A stretch of DNA of 64,000 bases from Barnesiella merdipullorum (GTDB lineage Bacteria; Bacteroidota; Bacteroidia; Bacteroidales; Barnesiellaceae), in contig DXBT01000035.1 in assembly GCA_019116365.1 (NCBI GenBank), forward strand, positions 1-64,000. The letters run 5' to 3'. A program made the translations under genes and the position numbers. Within the stretch, counting starts at the first letter, position 1. Each line of letters opens with the position of its first letter. The notes beneath the pieces are model-generated. The model ran no database searches. It saw only the letters and a list, made by a program, of their open reading frames with translations, and was not told the origin of the DNA. Of the stretch, positions 1 to 7,824 are shown in pieces.

Positions 1-64
1 GACTTACCAAGGCTCATAGAATGAAACTTATTGACGAATATATATCAAGACATTATTGAGGATT

Positions 65-127
65 ATCCTGAATTTTGTCGACTAGGAAGTTTTTCAACTG
101 GTTTCATCCTGAATTTTGTCGACTAGG
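65..127. repeat. 22-bp direct repeat pair upstream of efflux operon
   Basis: Two identical 22-nt copies lie at 65-86 and 106-127, 41 nt apart from start to start. Each contains GAATTTTGTCGACTAGG, of which GAATTTTG is one base off the Bacteroidetes -7 box TAnnTTTG. The second copy ends 33 nt before the tolC-like start codon. The copies could be tandem operator half-sites or promoter elements for the efflux operon, or a small duplication. The first 64 bases of the window hold only short ORFs. Confidence 0.75.
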
Positions 128-160
128 CCTACATTTTTAATTCATAAATTCTTTTTACGA

Positions 161-1480
161 ATGAACAAATTCTATTTGTCCATAGCGGTGCTGTGCGCAT
201 CGTTATGTGCAGGTGGCGCATGTGCTCAGGAGCCGGTCCGTCGGGTGTTTACACTGGACGAGATTTTCGACCTGGCCGATCGCAACAGCAAGACACTGCG
301 CCCCTCGTTTACAGCAATCGATGAGGCCCACGAGGCGGTGAGAGTCGCCAAAAACGACCGCTTGCCCGACATAGATGCCTCGCTTTCTTTCAGTTATTTG
401 GGCGACGGAACCCTGATGGAGCGTGATTTCACGCAGGTCGAACGGGCGCCGATGCCTCACCTGGGGAATAATTTTGCGCTGGAGGTTTCGCAAATCATCT
501 ATTCGGGTGGAGCCGTTTCGAACGGTATCGTCATAGCGCAGTTGCAGGAGCAGAATGCCCGGCTCGACTGGGCCAAAGACCGCAACAAGGTGCGTTTCCT
601 GCTGGCGGGTTACTACTTCGACCTGTTCAAGCAGCTCAATCTGATTAAGGTTTATGAGCAGAATATCGAGCAGACCAAACAGTTGCTCAAGGATATACGG
701 GCCAAACAGGGCGAGGGTCTGGCGTTGAAAAACGACATTACCCGCTACGAGTTGCTGCTCTCGGATCTCGAGTTTACTGTCGTGCAGATCAAGAACACGC
801 TGGGTATTCTCAACCGCAACCTGGTTACCAACCTGGGGCTCGACGAGTCGGTATGGATCGAGCCCGACACTACCCTGCTGTCGCGCACCCTGCCCATGGG
901 CGATGCGGCCTACTGGCAAAACGAGGCGATGGAAAACTCGCCCGAGCTGAAGCAGTTGGCTCTGGCCGTGCAGATGAACAGGCATCAGGATAAAATCGTG
1001 AAGTCCGACCGCCTGCCCAAGATTGCCCTCATGGCCGGCAACCACTTCGACGGCCCCATCACCATCGAGGTGCCTCCCATCAACAAGAACTTCAACTACT
1101 GGTATGTGGGCGTGGGGGTGAGCTACAACCTGGCCTCGCTCTACAAGACCAACAAGGCGGCCAGCCGCAGCAAGCTGACCCTGCGCCGCACGCAGGAGCG
1201 ATATGACGACGCGAGTGAGCAGACCGGCCTGGCCGTGCAGGCGGCCTATGTGCGCTATATCGAGGCATACGAACAGCTGGTTACCCGCAAGAAAAACGTA
1301 GAGCTGGCCGGCCAGAACTACGCCGTCATCGCCAACCGCTACAAAAACGAGCTTGCGCTCATCACCGATATGCTCGATGCGAGCAACTCCAAACTCTCGG
1401 CCGAGGTGCAACTGGCCAATGCGCAGATAGACATCGCTTTCAATTATTACAAACTTCTTTATTTAACAGGTACATTATAA
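161..1480 (+). CDS. TolC-family outer membrane efflux protein
   Basis: 439 aa. Outer membrane channel of a tripartite export system; it spans the outer membrane and periplasm and receives substrate from the HlyD/MFS pair that follows. The ATG at 161 is preferred over an upstream in-frame start at 116 because it gives a clean signal peptide (residues 1 to about 22, ending GGACAQ). The rest is mostly helical with the two internally similar halves typical of the OEP fold: long amphipathic helices around residues 40-230 and 250-430. It is the first gene of a three-gene operon, 13 nt before the adaptor gene. Substrate cannot be read from sequence; drugs or bile acids are plausible for the family. 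Confidence 0.9.
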   Translation: MNKFYLSIAVLCASLCAGGACAQEPVRRVFTLDEIFDLADRNSKTLRPSFTAIDEAHEAVRVAKNDRLPDIDASLSFSYLGDGTLMERDFTQVERAPMPHLGNNFALEVSQIIYSGGAVSNGIVIAQLQEQNARLDWAKDRNKVRFLLAGYYFDLFKQLNLIKVYEQNIEQTKQLLKDIRAKQGEGLALKNDITRYELLLSDLEFTVVQIKNTLGILNRNLVTNLGLDESVWIEPDTTLLSRTLPMGDAAYWQNEAMENSPELKQLALAVQMNRHQDKIVKSDRLPKIALMAGNHFDGPITIEVPPINKNFNYWYVGVGVSYNLASLYKTNKAASRSKLTLRRTQERYDDASEQTGLAVQAAYVRYIEAYEQLVTRKKNVELAGQNYAVIANRYKNELALITDMLDASNSKLSAEVQLANAQIDIAFNYYKLLYLTGTL

Positions 1481-1493
1481 ATCGTTTACAGTC

Positions 1494-2549
1494 ATGAATA
1501 AGAGATCTCGCAAAATAGTATTCAACGTCATCGCCATCACGTTGTTGGTGATAGGTTTCGTGTGGGTTTGTTCGCACTTCGTCCATCTGGGGCGTGTCGA
1601 ATATACCGACAATGCGCAGGTGCGCCAACACATCGTGCCGGTGAACAGCCGGTTGCAGGGCTTTATCAAAAAGATTTATTTCGAGGAGTATGAGCCGGTG
1701 CACAAGGGCGACACGCTGTTGCTTATTGAGGATGCCGAGTTCCGCCTGCGGGTAGCTCAGGCCGAGGCCGACTACCAGAATGCGCTGGCCGGCCGCAGTG
1801 CCATGGGTACGGCCGTATCGACGGCCCACAACAATCTGGCCGTGTCGGATGCCGGTATCGAGGAGGCCGAGGTGCTGCTGAAAAATGCCGAGAAGGATTA
1901 TGAACGTTACAAGAAGTTACTCTCCGAAGAGGCAGTCACTCAACAACAGTACGACGGGGTGAAGACCAACTATGAGGCCTTGAAGGCCAAGTATGAGATG
2001 CTGGTGCGGCAGAGACGTTCGGCCTCGCTGGTGAAGGATGAGCAGTCGCAACGTCTCAACCAGAACGAAGCTGCCGTGGCTGTGGCCGAGGCGGCTCTCG
2101 ACTTGGCCAACCTGAACTTGTCGTACACGGTGGTGCTGGCTCCCTGTGACGGGGTGACTTCGCGAAAGACCATTCAGGAGGGGCAGCTCATCCAGCCGGG
2201 TCAGACTCTGGTGTCGATTGTCGATGAGACCGAGAAGTGGGTGGTGGCCAATTACAAAGAGACCCAGACGGCCCATATTGCCGACGGGATGCCGGTCGAT
2301 ATGACCATCGATGCCATTCCCGGGGTGGTGTATAAAGGTCGTGTGCAGTCGATTTCGAAGGCTACGGGAGCCCAGTATTCGCTGGTACCCCAAGACAATT
2401 CGGCCGGCAATTTCGTAAAGGTCGAGCAGCGCATCCCGGTGCGTATCGTTTTCACCGAGGAGAACACGCCCGAGAGCATGAACAAGTTGCGGGCCGGACT
2501 GAATGTAGAGTGTGAGGTAAACTATCGCGACCATGACTCCGCTCGATGA
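1494..2549 (+). CDS. HlyD/EmrA-type periplasmic adaptor of efflux system
   Basis: 351 aa. Membrane fusion protein linking the inner membrane MFS pump to the TolC-like channel. One N-terminal membrane anchor (about residues 8-29) is followed by a biotinyl-lipoyl-like half motif (VNSRLQGFIKKIYFEEYEPV, about 49-68), a long coiled-coil hairpin (about 75-205), the second lipoyl half and a beta-barrel region. This is the EmrA layout rather than the lipoprotein AcrA type. Its last 17 nt overlap the start of the MFS gene, so the two are translationally coupled. Confidence 0.9.
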   Translation: MNKRSRKIVFNVIAITLLVIGFVWVCSHFVHLGRVEYTDNAQVRQHIVPVNSRLQGFIKKIYFEEYEPVHKGDTLLLIEDAEFRLRVAQAEADYQNALAGRSAMGTAVSTAHNNLAVSDAGIEEAEVLLKNAEKDYERYKKLLSEEAVTQQQYDGVKTNYEALKAKYEMLVRQRRSASLVKDEQSQRLNQNEAAVAVAEAALDLANLNLSYTVVLAPCDGVTSRKTIQEGQLIQPGQTLVSIVDETEKWVVANYKETQTAHIADGMPVDMTIDAIPGVVYKGRVQSISKATGAQYSLVPQDNSAGNFVKVEQRIPVRIVFTEENTPESMNKLRAGLNVECEVNYRDHDSAR

Positions 2550-4137
2550 TCTCATGCGCCGGGTACCCGCCTTCAAGGAGTGGGTGCCCATGTGGGCGCG
2601 GGTGCTTTCGTTTCTTTTCTGCATCCTGGTATTTCAGTGCTCGGGGGGCATTTATCTGGCCTCGGTGAGCGAGATGGTGGGAGCCACGGCACTCATACAG
2701 GAGGATATCCTCATGGCCGGGTATGCCTCGTTCATAGGCATGACGATGATATTCCCCATCCTGTTCCGCCTGAAGTTCCGCTTCCCCTCGCGTACCATTC
2801 TGCCGGTAGTGGCCATCGGGCTCATCGTGGGCAATATCATCACCATGAGCACCCGCAGTCTGCCGGTGTTGGCGGTGACCTGCTTCTTCACGGGAGCCCT
2901 GCGCATGTGGGGAACCTTCGAGTGCTTCTCGTCGATACAGCTGCGCATCACCCCGACGCGAAATTTTGCCGTATTCTTCCCGGTCATCTACCTCACGGTA
3001 TTTGGCTGCATACAATTCTCGGGGTTGGTCACCACCTACCTCACCTACTTTTACAGCTGGCACTACATGCACTACCTGGCTGTAGGGCTGTTGCTGGTGG
3101 TGATTGTCCTCTCGCAGTGGCTGTTGCGCAAGTTCTATCTGCGTCCGCCGCTGCCTCTCTTCGGCATCGACTGGTTGGGAGCCGTGCTCTGGAGCGTGGT
3201 GTTGCTGCTCATCGCCTTTGCCTTTAACTACGGCGACTATTACGACTGGTTCGACTCGCCCTACATACGGTTGGCGCTGGTGTGTGCGGCTCTGTTTCTC
3301 TTCTTGAGCCTGCAACGCATGTGGCACATACGTCACCCCTATATCGAACCCGAGACCTTCAAGTACCGGAATTTTGGTACGGTGGTGCTCCTCTTCTTCG
3401 CCCTCAATTGCCTGTCGGCTACCTCGACGGTGCTGCAAGGAGCTTTTACGGGAGGCATCCTCCACTACGATTCGCTCAATGCCATCTCGCTCAACATGCC
3501 CGGTCTGCTGGGTGTTGTAGCCGGGGCACTCTTGTCGCTGCTGCTCCTGGCACGCTGGCAGATGAGTTACAAGATGGTGACTTTCATCGGGTTTGTGTTG
3601 ATGGTGGCCTATCAGTTGGTCATGTATTTCATCATCTCGCCCGACATGAATATCGAACGGCTCTATCTGCCGCTCTTCCTGAAAAATGCAGGCAACGTGA
3701 TGATATATGTGGTGCTCACCACCTATCTGTCGCAAATCGTGCCTTTCAAACACTTCTTCCAGGCTCTCTGTGCCGTGGGGTTTGTGCGCGAGGGCATTGG
3801 CGGGCCCATTGCTTCGGCTGCGGTAGGGCGAGTATTCAAGCTGACCATGCAGAGCAACTACTACACGTTGGGCGGTGTGCTCGACGCGGTGAATCCGCTC
3901 ACCGGGGAGGTCCCCTTCTCGGCCTACTTCGGCGAGTTGCAGCGTCAGGCAATGCTGGTCTCGATCAAGCAAGTATTTGGCTATGCCGTTTTGCTGGGCA
4001 TTTTGTTCCTCATCCTGATACTCTTTACCCGCTATGCCCGCATCACTCATCGAGTCAAGCTCTTCAGGGTTCCGGTTGTGGGCCGACTTTTTGCCATCAA
4101 CCTCTCGCGCGAGCGTTTGGAGGAAGCCGAAAGGTAG
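2533..4137 (+). CDS. MFS multidrug transporter, 14-TM DHA2/EmrB-like
   Basis: 534 aa integral inner membrane protein with about 14 hydrophobic segments from residue 20 to 510. It is the proton-driven pump of the operon and works with the preceding adaptor and outer membrane channel. Length and partner genes fit the DHA2 (EmrB-like) drug:H+ antiporters. The sequence is divergent and the family's usual motifs are not obvious by eye. The start ATG lies inside the end of the HlyD gene. Substrate is unknown. It is the last gene of the operon. Confidence 0.85.
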   Translation: MTPLDDLMRRVPAFKEWVPMWARVLSFLFCILVFQCSGGIYLASVSEMVGATALIQEDILMAGYASFIGMTMIFPILFRLKFRFPSRTILPVVAIGLIVGNIITMSTRSLPVLAVTCFFTGALRMWGTFECFSSIQLRITPTRNFAVFFPVIYLTVFGCIQFSGLVTTYLTYFYSWHYMHYLAVGLLLVVIVLSQWLLRKFYLRPPLPLFGIDWLGAVLWSVVLLLIAFAFNYGDYYDWFDSPYIRLALVCAALFLFLSLQRMWHIRHPYIEPETFKYRNFGTVVLLFFALNCLSATSTVLQGAFTGGILHYDSLNAISLNMPGLLGVVAGALLSLLLLARWQMSYKMVTFIGFVLMVAYQLVMYFIISPDMNIERLYLPLFLKNAGNVMIYVVLTTYLSQIVPFKHFFQALCAVGFVREGIGGPIASAAVGRVFKLTMQSNYYTLGGVLDAVNPLTGEVPFSAYFGELQRQAMLVSIKQVFGYAVLLGILFLILILFTRYARITHRVKLFRVPVVGRLFAINLSRERLEEAER

Positions 4138-4551
4138 TCTTGTCGGATCGTTCCGAAAAAACACAGCCCGCCTCAAGCGGGCTGTGTGCGTAATCGGGGG
4201 AAAGGGGACAACCCCCGTTACGCCGGGCCATTGATTCAGGTTGTCCGACAAATATATATTCCTGTTTATCTTCTTTTTGTATATGAATTACAGATAGATA
4301 TACCATTTCTACCGATGCTCGGACTTCCTGGATAAAAGCCGTCGAAGAGGCTGGTTTGACCAACAATGAGTGATACCTTTGAGGGGAGGTGTGGATAAAG
4401 AAAAGCTCCCTTTTTCTTGTCATGTATCGGAGGAACCTTCTTGGGCAGCCCTGTGAATTCAAGTTTAAATAAGTTTAAAGCCATCGTGCCTGCCCGCTAT
4501 ATAGGCTAAAATTTGTGTAATTTCATGGTCGATTTGAAATATTTGCTAATC
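4138..4551. other. Intergenic region with possible minus-strand RNA or decayed ORF
   Basis: The stretch is AT-richer than its neighbours and has no convincing gene. On the minus strand it holds short overlapping frames (a 72-aa frame at 4266-4484 and a longer one running down to 4097) with no family match. It also holds several self-complementary segments: GGGCAG/CTGCCC near 4443 and 4491, TTGTCGGACAA near 4240-4250, and a GGGGG/CCCCC pair near 4196-4216. It ends in a strong hairpin whose U-tract lies on the minus strand (4156-4187). A structured small RNA read right to left, or a degraded gene, would both fit. Confidence 0.4.
4156..4187 (-). terminator. Intrinsic terminator, minus-strand orientation
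   Basis: Perfect 11-bp stem (4161-4171 with 4177-4187, arm ACACAGCCCGC) and a 5-nt loop. Read on the minus strand the stem is followed by six U (complement of the A-run 4156-4161). On the plus strand no U-tract follows, so it suits a leftward transcript better than the MFS gene to its left. Confidence 0.7.
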
Positions 4552-5889
4552 ATGAACGAGAAGAGGAGTAAGGCAGAGTGGCTGCGGCGCTATGCCAGTT
4601 TTATAGTTACTTTTTTTGTAATCGCTTTCGGTACCTCCTTGTCTATACGGGCCAATCTGGGCTCGTCTCCTATTTCGGCTCCCCCCTATATCTTGTCATT
4701 GGTCCCGGGTGTCAATCTCACGATGGGGCAACTCACCATCTGCATGCACGTGTTTTTCATCACCATTCAGATTTTGTTGCTGCGCAAGAATTTCGAAGCC
4801 CGGCAATACACCCAGATTCTGGTCTCTTTCCTGTTTGGCTTTTATACCGATCTTACCATGTGGATGACCGGTTTTCTGCAAATCCCGTTCGACATCAACC
4901 CCATGATAGGTTATCCGCTGCGATTTATCGAGCTACTTATTGGTGGAGCCGTGCTGGCATTCGGCATTGCCTGCGAAGTGCGATGCGACTCGCTGATGCT
5001 GGCCGGTGAAGGTCTGCCGTTGGCCATATCGAAGTTCTTGAAAAAAGACTTCGGCAAGGTGAAAATCTGTTCCGACACCTCGCTGGTGATCATCGGCACG
5101 GTGTTCATGTTTATCTTCTTTGGCCGGTGGAGCTGGGAGATGGTAGGCGTGGGAACACTCGTATCGATGTTTTATGTAGGCTTTATGGTGCGGGTATTTG
5201 CCCCGCATATCGCCTGGCTCGACCGCATCTTTATTCCCAAGGCCGAGCGACAGGCCGCTGCCGCTGTGGCTGCCGACGAATGGAGCGGCAACCGCATCAT
5301 CACCATCGCCCGCATGTATGGCAGTGGCGGTAATGCCGTGGGCGAGGAGGTAGCCCGTCGGTTGGGTTGCCCCTGCTATAACCGTCAGATTATCGACCAG
5401 ACTGCCCGGGAGATGGGCTACTCGACCGACTTCGTGGCCAAGAACGAACAGAATCTTCCCACCAGTCGGCTGTGGGAACTGATATTTGCCGACAGTGGTA
5501 TCCCTGCCTCGATGAACCCCTCGAAAGACGATGCCATCTATGTGAACCAGAGCCGCACCATCCGTGAGCTGGCTCACAAGGGCGAGTGTGTCATCATCGG
5601 TCGGTTGGGCAACTGGATACTCCGCGACGACCCCCATGTGCTGCGGGTTTTCATCACCTCGGGGCGCGACTTTGCCGTGAAACAACTGGTCGATAAACTT
5701 CATATGGATGCCGACGAGGCTGCCCGCAAAATCGAGCGGGTGAATACCGGTAAGGCCAATCACTACTGGCACTACACCGGCCACCAATGGACCGATATTG
5801 CCGGTTACGATTTGGTAATCAATACCGAACGCACGGGTATCGATGGTGCCGTGGATATGATTCTGCGAGCCTTCAAGAATGTGAAGTAG
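4552..5889 (+). CDS. YczE/DUF6198-type membrane protein fused to cytidylate-kinase-like domain
   Basis: 445 aa, two domains. Residues 10 to about 230 are a five-to-six-helix membrane domain like YczE/YitT-type (DUF6198) proteins (ANLGSSPISAPPYILS near the start). Residues 247-445 are a soluble nucleotide-kinase-like domain (cytidylate kinase-like family): IITIARMYGSGG with the phosphate-binding GSGG at 257-260, then GEEVARRLGCPCYNRQII and an EGRL-like motif (ECVIIGRLGNW). ATG 4552 is chosen over upstream TTG 4513 and ATG 4525 because conserved sequence begins there. A TAAAATTTG at 4507-4515 may be the -7 element. Substrate and function are unknown; a kinase acting on a nucleotide-like molecule at the membrane is inference. 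Confidence 0.85.
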   Translation: MNEKRSKAEWLRRYASFIVTFFVIAFGTSLSIRANLGSSPISAPPYILSLVPGVNLTMGQLTICMHVFFITIQILLLRKNFEARQYTQILVSFLFGFYTDLTMWMTGFLQIPFDINPMIGYPLRFIELLIGGAVLAFGIACEVRCDSLMLAGEGLPLAISKFLKKDFGKVKICSDTSLVIIGTVFMFIFFGRWSWEMVGVGTLVSMFYVGFMVRVFAPHIAWLDRIFIPKAERQAAAAVAADEWSGNRIITIARMYGSGGNAVGEEVARRLGCPCYNRQIIDQTAREMGYSTDFVAKNEQNLPTSRLWELIFADSGIPASMNPSKDDAIYVNQSRTIRELAHKGECVIIGRLGNWILRDDPHVLRVFITSGRDFAVKQLVDKLHMDADEAARKIERVNTGKANHYWHYTGHQWTDIAGYDLVINTERTGIDGAVDMILRAFKNVK

Positions 5890-5937
5890 TATTTCTCCCC
5901 CTGATATTTGATTGGAGAGGTAGCCCCTCGTGTTTGC

Positions 5938-5987
5938 GTTGCGCTATTCCGCATCGGGTGCGGAATGATGCAACGTTTCTTTTTGTT
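5938..5987 (+). terminator. Terminator after membrane-kinase fusion gene
   Basis: Stem GTTGC..ATTCCGCA / TGCGGAAT..GCAAC (5938-5974) with a 3x3 internal loop and a 5-nt apical loop, then a T-rich run (CGTTTCTTTTTG). A longer inverted repeat (AGGTAGCC at 5918-5925, GGCTACCT at 5997-6004) surrounds it. Confidence 0.7.
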
Positions 5988-6004
5988 ACACCCTTTGGCT
6001 ACCT

Positions 6005-6048
6005 GAAAAAATAAATAGAGCTGAAAATCAAATGATTAACAGCTCTAT
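6005..6048 (-). terminator. Terminator of the tRNA-Gly/tRNA-Leu transcript
   Basis: Inverted repeat ATAGAGCT/AGCTCTAT (6015-6022, 6041-6048). On the minus strand it is followed by a U-rich run (complement of GAAAAAATAA, 6005-6014), just beyond tRNA-Leu. Confidence 0.7.
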
Positions 6049-6052
6049 ACAG

Positions 6053-6136
6053 TACCCGAAGGGGGACTTGAACCCCCACAGCCGCAATGGCCAAAGGATT
6101 TTAAGTCCTTCGTGTCTACCATTCCACCATTCGGGC
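6053..6136 (-). tRNA. tRNA-Leu (anticodon TAA)
   Basis: 84 nt with a long variable arm. Acceptor GCCCGAA/TTCGGGT (G1-U72 wobble), anticodon loop CTTAAAA, T-arm GGGGG TTCAAGT CCCCC. CCA is not encoded. It is second in a two-tRNA transcript after tRNA-Gly. Confidence 0.95.
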
Positions 6137-6141
6137 AGCCT

Positions 6142-6217
6142 TGGAGCGAAAAACGGGACTCGAACCCGCGACCCCAACCTTGGCAAGGTTGTGCTCTACC
6201 AACTGAGCTATTTTCGC
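6142..6217 (-). tRNA. tRNA-Gly (anticodon GCC)
   Basis: 76 nt including an encoded CCA (6142-6144). Acceptor GCGAAAA/TTTTCGC, discriminator U, anticodon loop TTGCCAA with stem CAACC/GGTTG, canonical G18G19 in the D-loop and TTCGAGT in the T-loop. It lies directly upstream of tRNA-Leu. Confidence 0.97.
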
Positions 6218-6228
6218 AAATGCGATTG

Positions 6229-6259
6229 CAAAGATAAAATCCTTTTTTGGTTCTGCAAA
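6229..6259 (-). promoter_or_regulatory. Promoter of tRNA-Gly/tRNA-Leu
   Basis: On the minus strand, TTTG (6259-6256), a 19-nt spacer and TATCTTTG (6236-6229) match the Bacteroidetes primary sigma consensus TTTG-N19-TAnnTTTG exactly. The tRNA begins 11 nt after the -7 box. Confidence 0.85.
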
Positions 6260-6282
6260 ATTACGACTCGAAAATCTATTTT

Positions 6283-6305
6283 CCCCCGGCCCGATTGGTC
6301 GGGGG
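6283..6305 (-). terminator. Hairpin after Rieske-like lipoprotein gene
   Basis: Nine-base-pair GC-rich stem (6283-6291 with 6297-6305, one G-U) about 40 nt beyond the lipoprotein stop. No U-tract follows directly on the minus strand, so terminator function is uncertain. Confidence 0.4.
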
Positions 6306-6342
6306 CTGTGGTGTAGGGGCTGATGCCTACGGGGTGAGTGTG

Positions 6343-6828
6343 TCAACGATAGATGAGCTGTCCGCCGGCCGTGCCGTAGGGGGCTATGCTGTAACTTTGC
6401 AGGAAGTAGCGACCCTCTTTGGCGGCTCCGCTCATGGGGCCTCCTGTCGAGATATCGTAGGTCGAGCCGCACTTGGGGCAGCGCAGGCAGAAGTTGTCTT
6501 CGTCGAACTCGATGCGGATGTTGGCATTGATCTCTACGGGGCAGCACAGGTCATAGACAAAGGGTACGGCATGTTCGTTGGTCACGAGCATGAGGCCTCC
6601 GTAGCCGGTGGCCGAAGAGAGGGTGTAGGGAAATCCTGCGGGGAGTTTCTGGCTGAGGATAAAGCGGCGGTGTATGAAACTGCCGCTTACGCCATACTGG
6701 TTCCACATGGCTTGGCTGGCAAACTCTACCCGCACGGCTGCGACGGGTATGCGGTCGCGGTCGCCGGCATCGCACCCGGCGATTGCAAGGATGAGCAGGA
6801 GCAGGATGAGTTGTTGCAGCTTTTTCAT
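6343..6828 (-). CDS. Lipoprotein with Rieske-like domain and Cys in place of His
   Basis: 161 aa. A lipoprotein signal ends at Cys19 (LAIAGC), so the mature protein should be membrane-anchored on the periplasmic side. The C-terminal half resembles the second Rieske motif: C117-P-K-C120-G-S-T-Y-D-I-S-T-G-G-P then MSGAA. A Rieske protein would have CPxHG here; the His is Cys. Where the first CxH motif is expected there is L-C95-C96-P, and C114 adds a further Cys. A cofactor bound by four Cys (Zn or 2Fe-2S) is inferred. The ATG overlaps the stop of the aldo/keto reductase gene (ATGA, 6825-6828), so the two are co-translated. Function is unknown. Confidence 0.8.
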   Translation of the reverse strand: MKKLQQLILLLLILAIAGCDAGDRDRIPVAAVRVEFASQAMWNQYGVSGSFIHRRFILSQKLPAGFPYTLSSATGYGGLMLVTNEHAVPFVYDLCCPVEINANIRIEFDEDNFCLRCPKCGSTYDISTGGPMSGAAKEGRYFLQSYSIAPYGTAGGQLIYR

Positions 6829-7820
6829 TTCAGTATCTCTTCTATATTTTCGATTTCGGCCGGGGTGAGTTCCAGGGCCGTGGTGGCGTGGAGGCTGTCT
6901 TTCAACTGGTCGAGGGTGCGTGCCCCCACGATTACGGTGCTCACTTCGCTTTGGCGCAATACCCAGGCGAGTGCCAGTTGCGATATCGATTGGCCCCGTT
7001 GGTCGGCGATTGCTTTCAGTTGGGTTACCCGGGCTATCTTTTCGGGAGTGATATCGGTTGTTTTCAGATATCCGTCGGGACGGGCGGCACGCGAGTCGGC
7101 CGGTATGCCGTGCAGGTATTTGTCGCTGAGGATACCTTGTGCCAGGGGCGAGAAGGCTACCACACCTATGCCTTTGGAGGAGCAGAGTTGCAGGTGGTGC
7201 TCCTCGACGTGGCGGTCGAACATGTTGTAGCGGTCCTGGTAGGCGAGGCAGGGTACTCCGGCCGTGTGCAGGTAGTTGAGGGCATAGAGCAGTTTGTCGA
7301 TGGGGTATTTCGACAGACCTATGTAGAGTGCTTTGCCCTGATGGACGATATCGACAAGGGCCTGCATGGTCTCGTCGATGGGGGTAACGCCGTCGTAACG
7401 GTGGCTGTAAAAGAGATCGACATAGTCGAGTCCCATACGCCGCAGGCTCTGGTCGATGCTGGCCATGAGGTTCTTGCGCGAGCTGTTGCCTCCGTAGGGG
7501 CCGGCCCACATTTCGTGACCGGCTTTCGAGGTGATGAACATTTCGTCGCGGTGTGCGGCGAAGCTCTGTTTCATCATGCGGCCGAAGTTTTCTTCGGCGC
7601 TACCGGCGGGCGGGCCGTAGTTGTTGGCCAGGTCGAAGTGGCAGATGCCGTGGTCGAAGGCATACTTGACCATCTCGAGTTGGCTGGCATAGGAGCCTAT
7701 GTGGCCGAAGTTGTGCCAGAAACCGAGCGAGATGACGGGTAGTTGTATGCCGCTGTTGCCGCAGCGGCGATAGCACATCCCGTTGGTATAGCGGTCTTGT
7801 TTGGGTTGGTAGTTGTCCAT
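6825..7820 (-). CDS. Aldo/keto reductase, YghZ/AKR14-like
   Basis: 331 aa NAD(P)H-dependent carbonyl reductase with the full AKR catalytic tetrad: D63 (HFDLANNYG), Y68, K99 (TSKAGHEMW) and H140 (YSHRYD). The WAGPYGGNSSRKNL stretch and length match the L-glyceraldehyde-3-phosphate reductase (YghZ) group, which detoxifies aldehydes such as methylglyoxal; this specific substrate is inferred from family. Four nt separate it from argH upstream, and its stop overlaps the lipoprotein start, so it sits inside the pyrE-to-lipoprotein operon. Confidence 0.9.
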   Translation of the reverse strand: MDNYQPKQDRYTNGMCYRRCGNSGIQLPVISLGFWHNFGHIGSYASQLEMVKYAFDHGICHFDLANNYGPPAGSAEENFGRMMKQSFAAHRDEMFITSKAGHEMWAGPYGGNSSRKNLMASIDQSLRRMGLDYVDLFYSHRYDGVTPIDETMQALVDIVHQGKALYIGLSKYPIDKLLYALNYLHTAGVPCLAYQDRYNMFDRHVEEHHLQLCSSKGIGVVAFSPLAQGILSDKYLHGIPADSRAARPDGYLKTTDITPEKIARVTQLKAIADQRGQSISQLALAWVLRQSEVSTVIVGARTLDQLKDSLHATTALELTPAEIENIEEILK

Positions 7821-7824
7821 AGTC

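Noticed and set aside
203..1411. 402-aa minus-strand frame inside the tolC-like gene
   Set aside because: It is the antisense of a well-supported gene and its composition reflects the opposite strand's codon bias.
2452..4251. 599-aa minus-strand frame opposite the MFS gene
   Set aside because: It is rich in His, Arg and Gln with no domain pattern, as expected for the antisense of a membrane protein gene.
4266..4484. 72-aa minus-strand ORF as a real gene
   Set aside because: It matches no family I recognise, and the spacer's self-complementarity and terminator fit an RNA at least as well; kept only as part of the intergenic entry.
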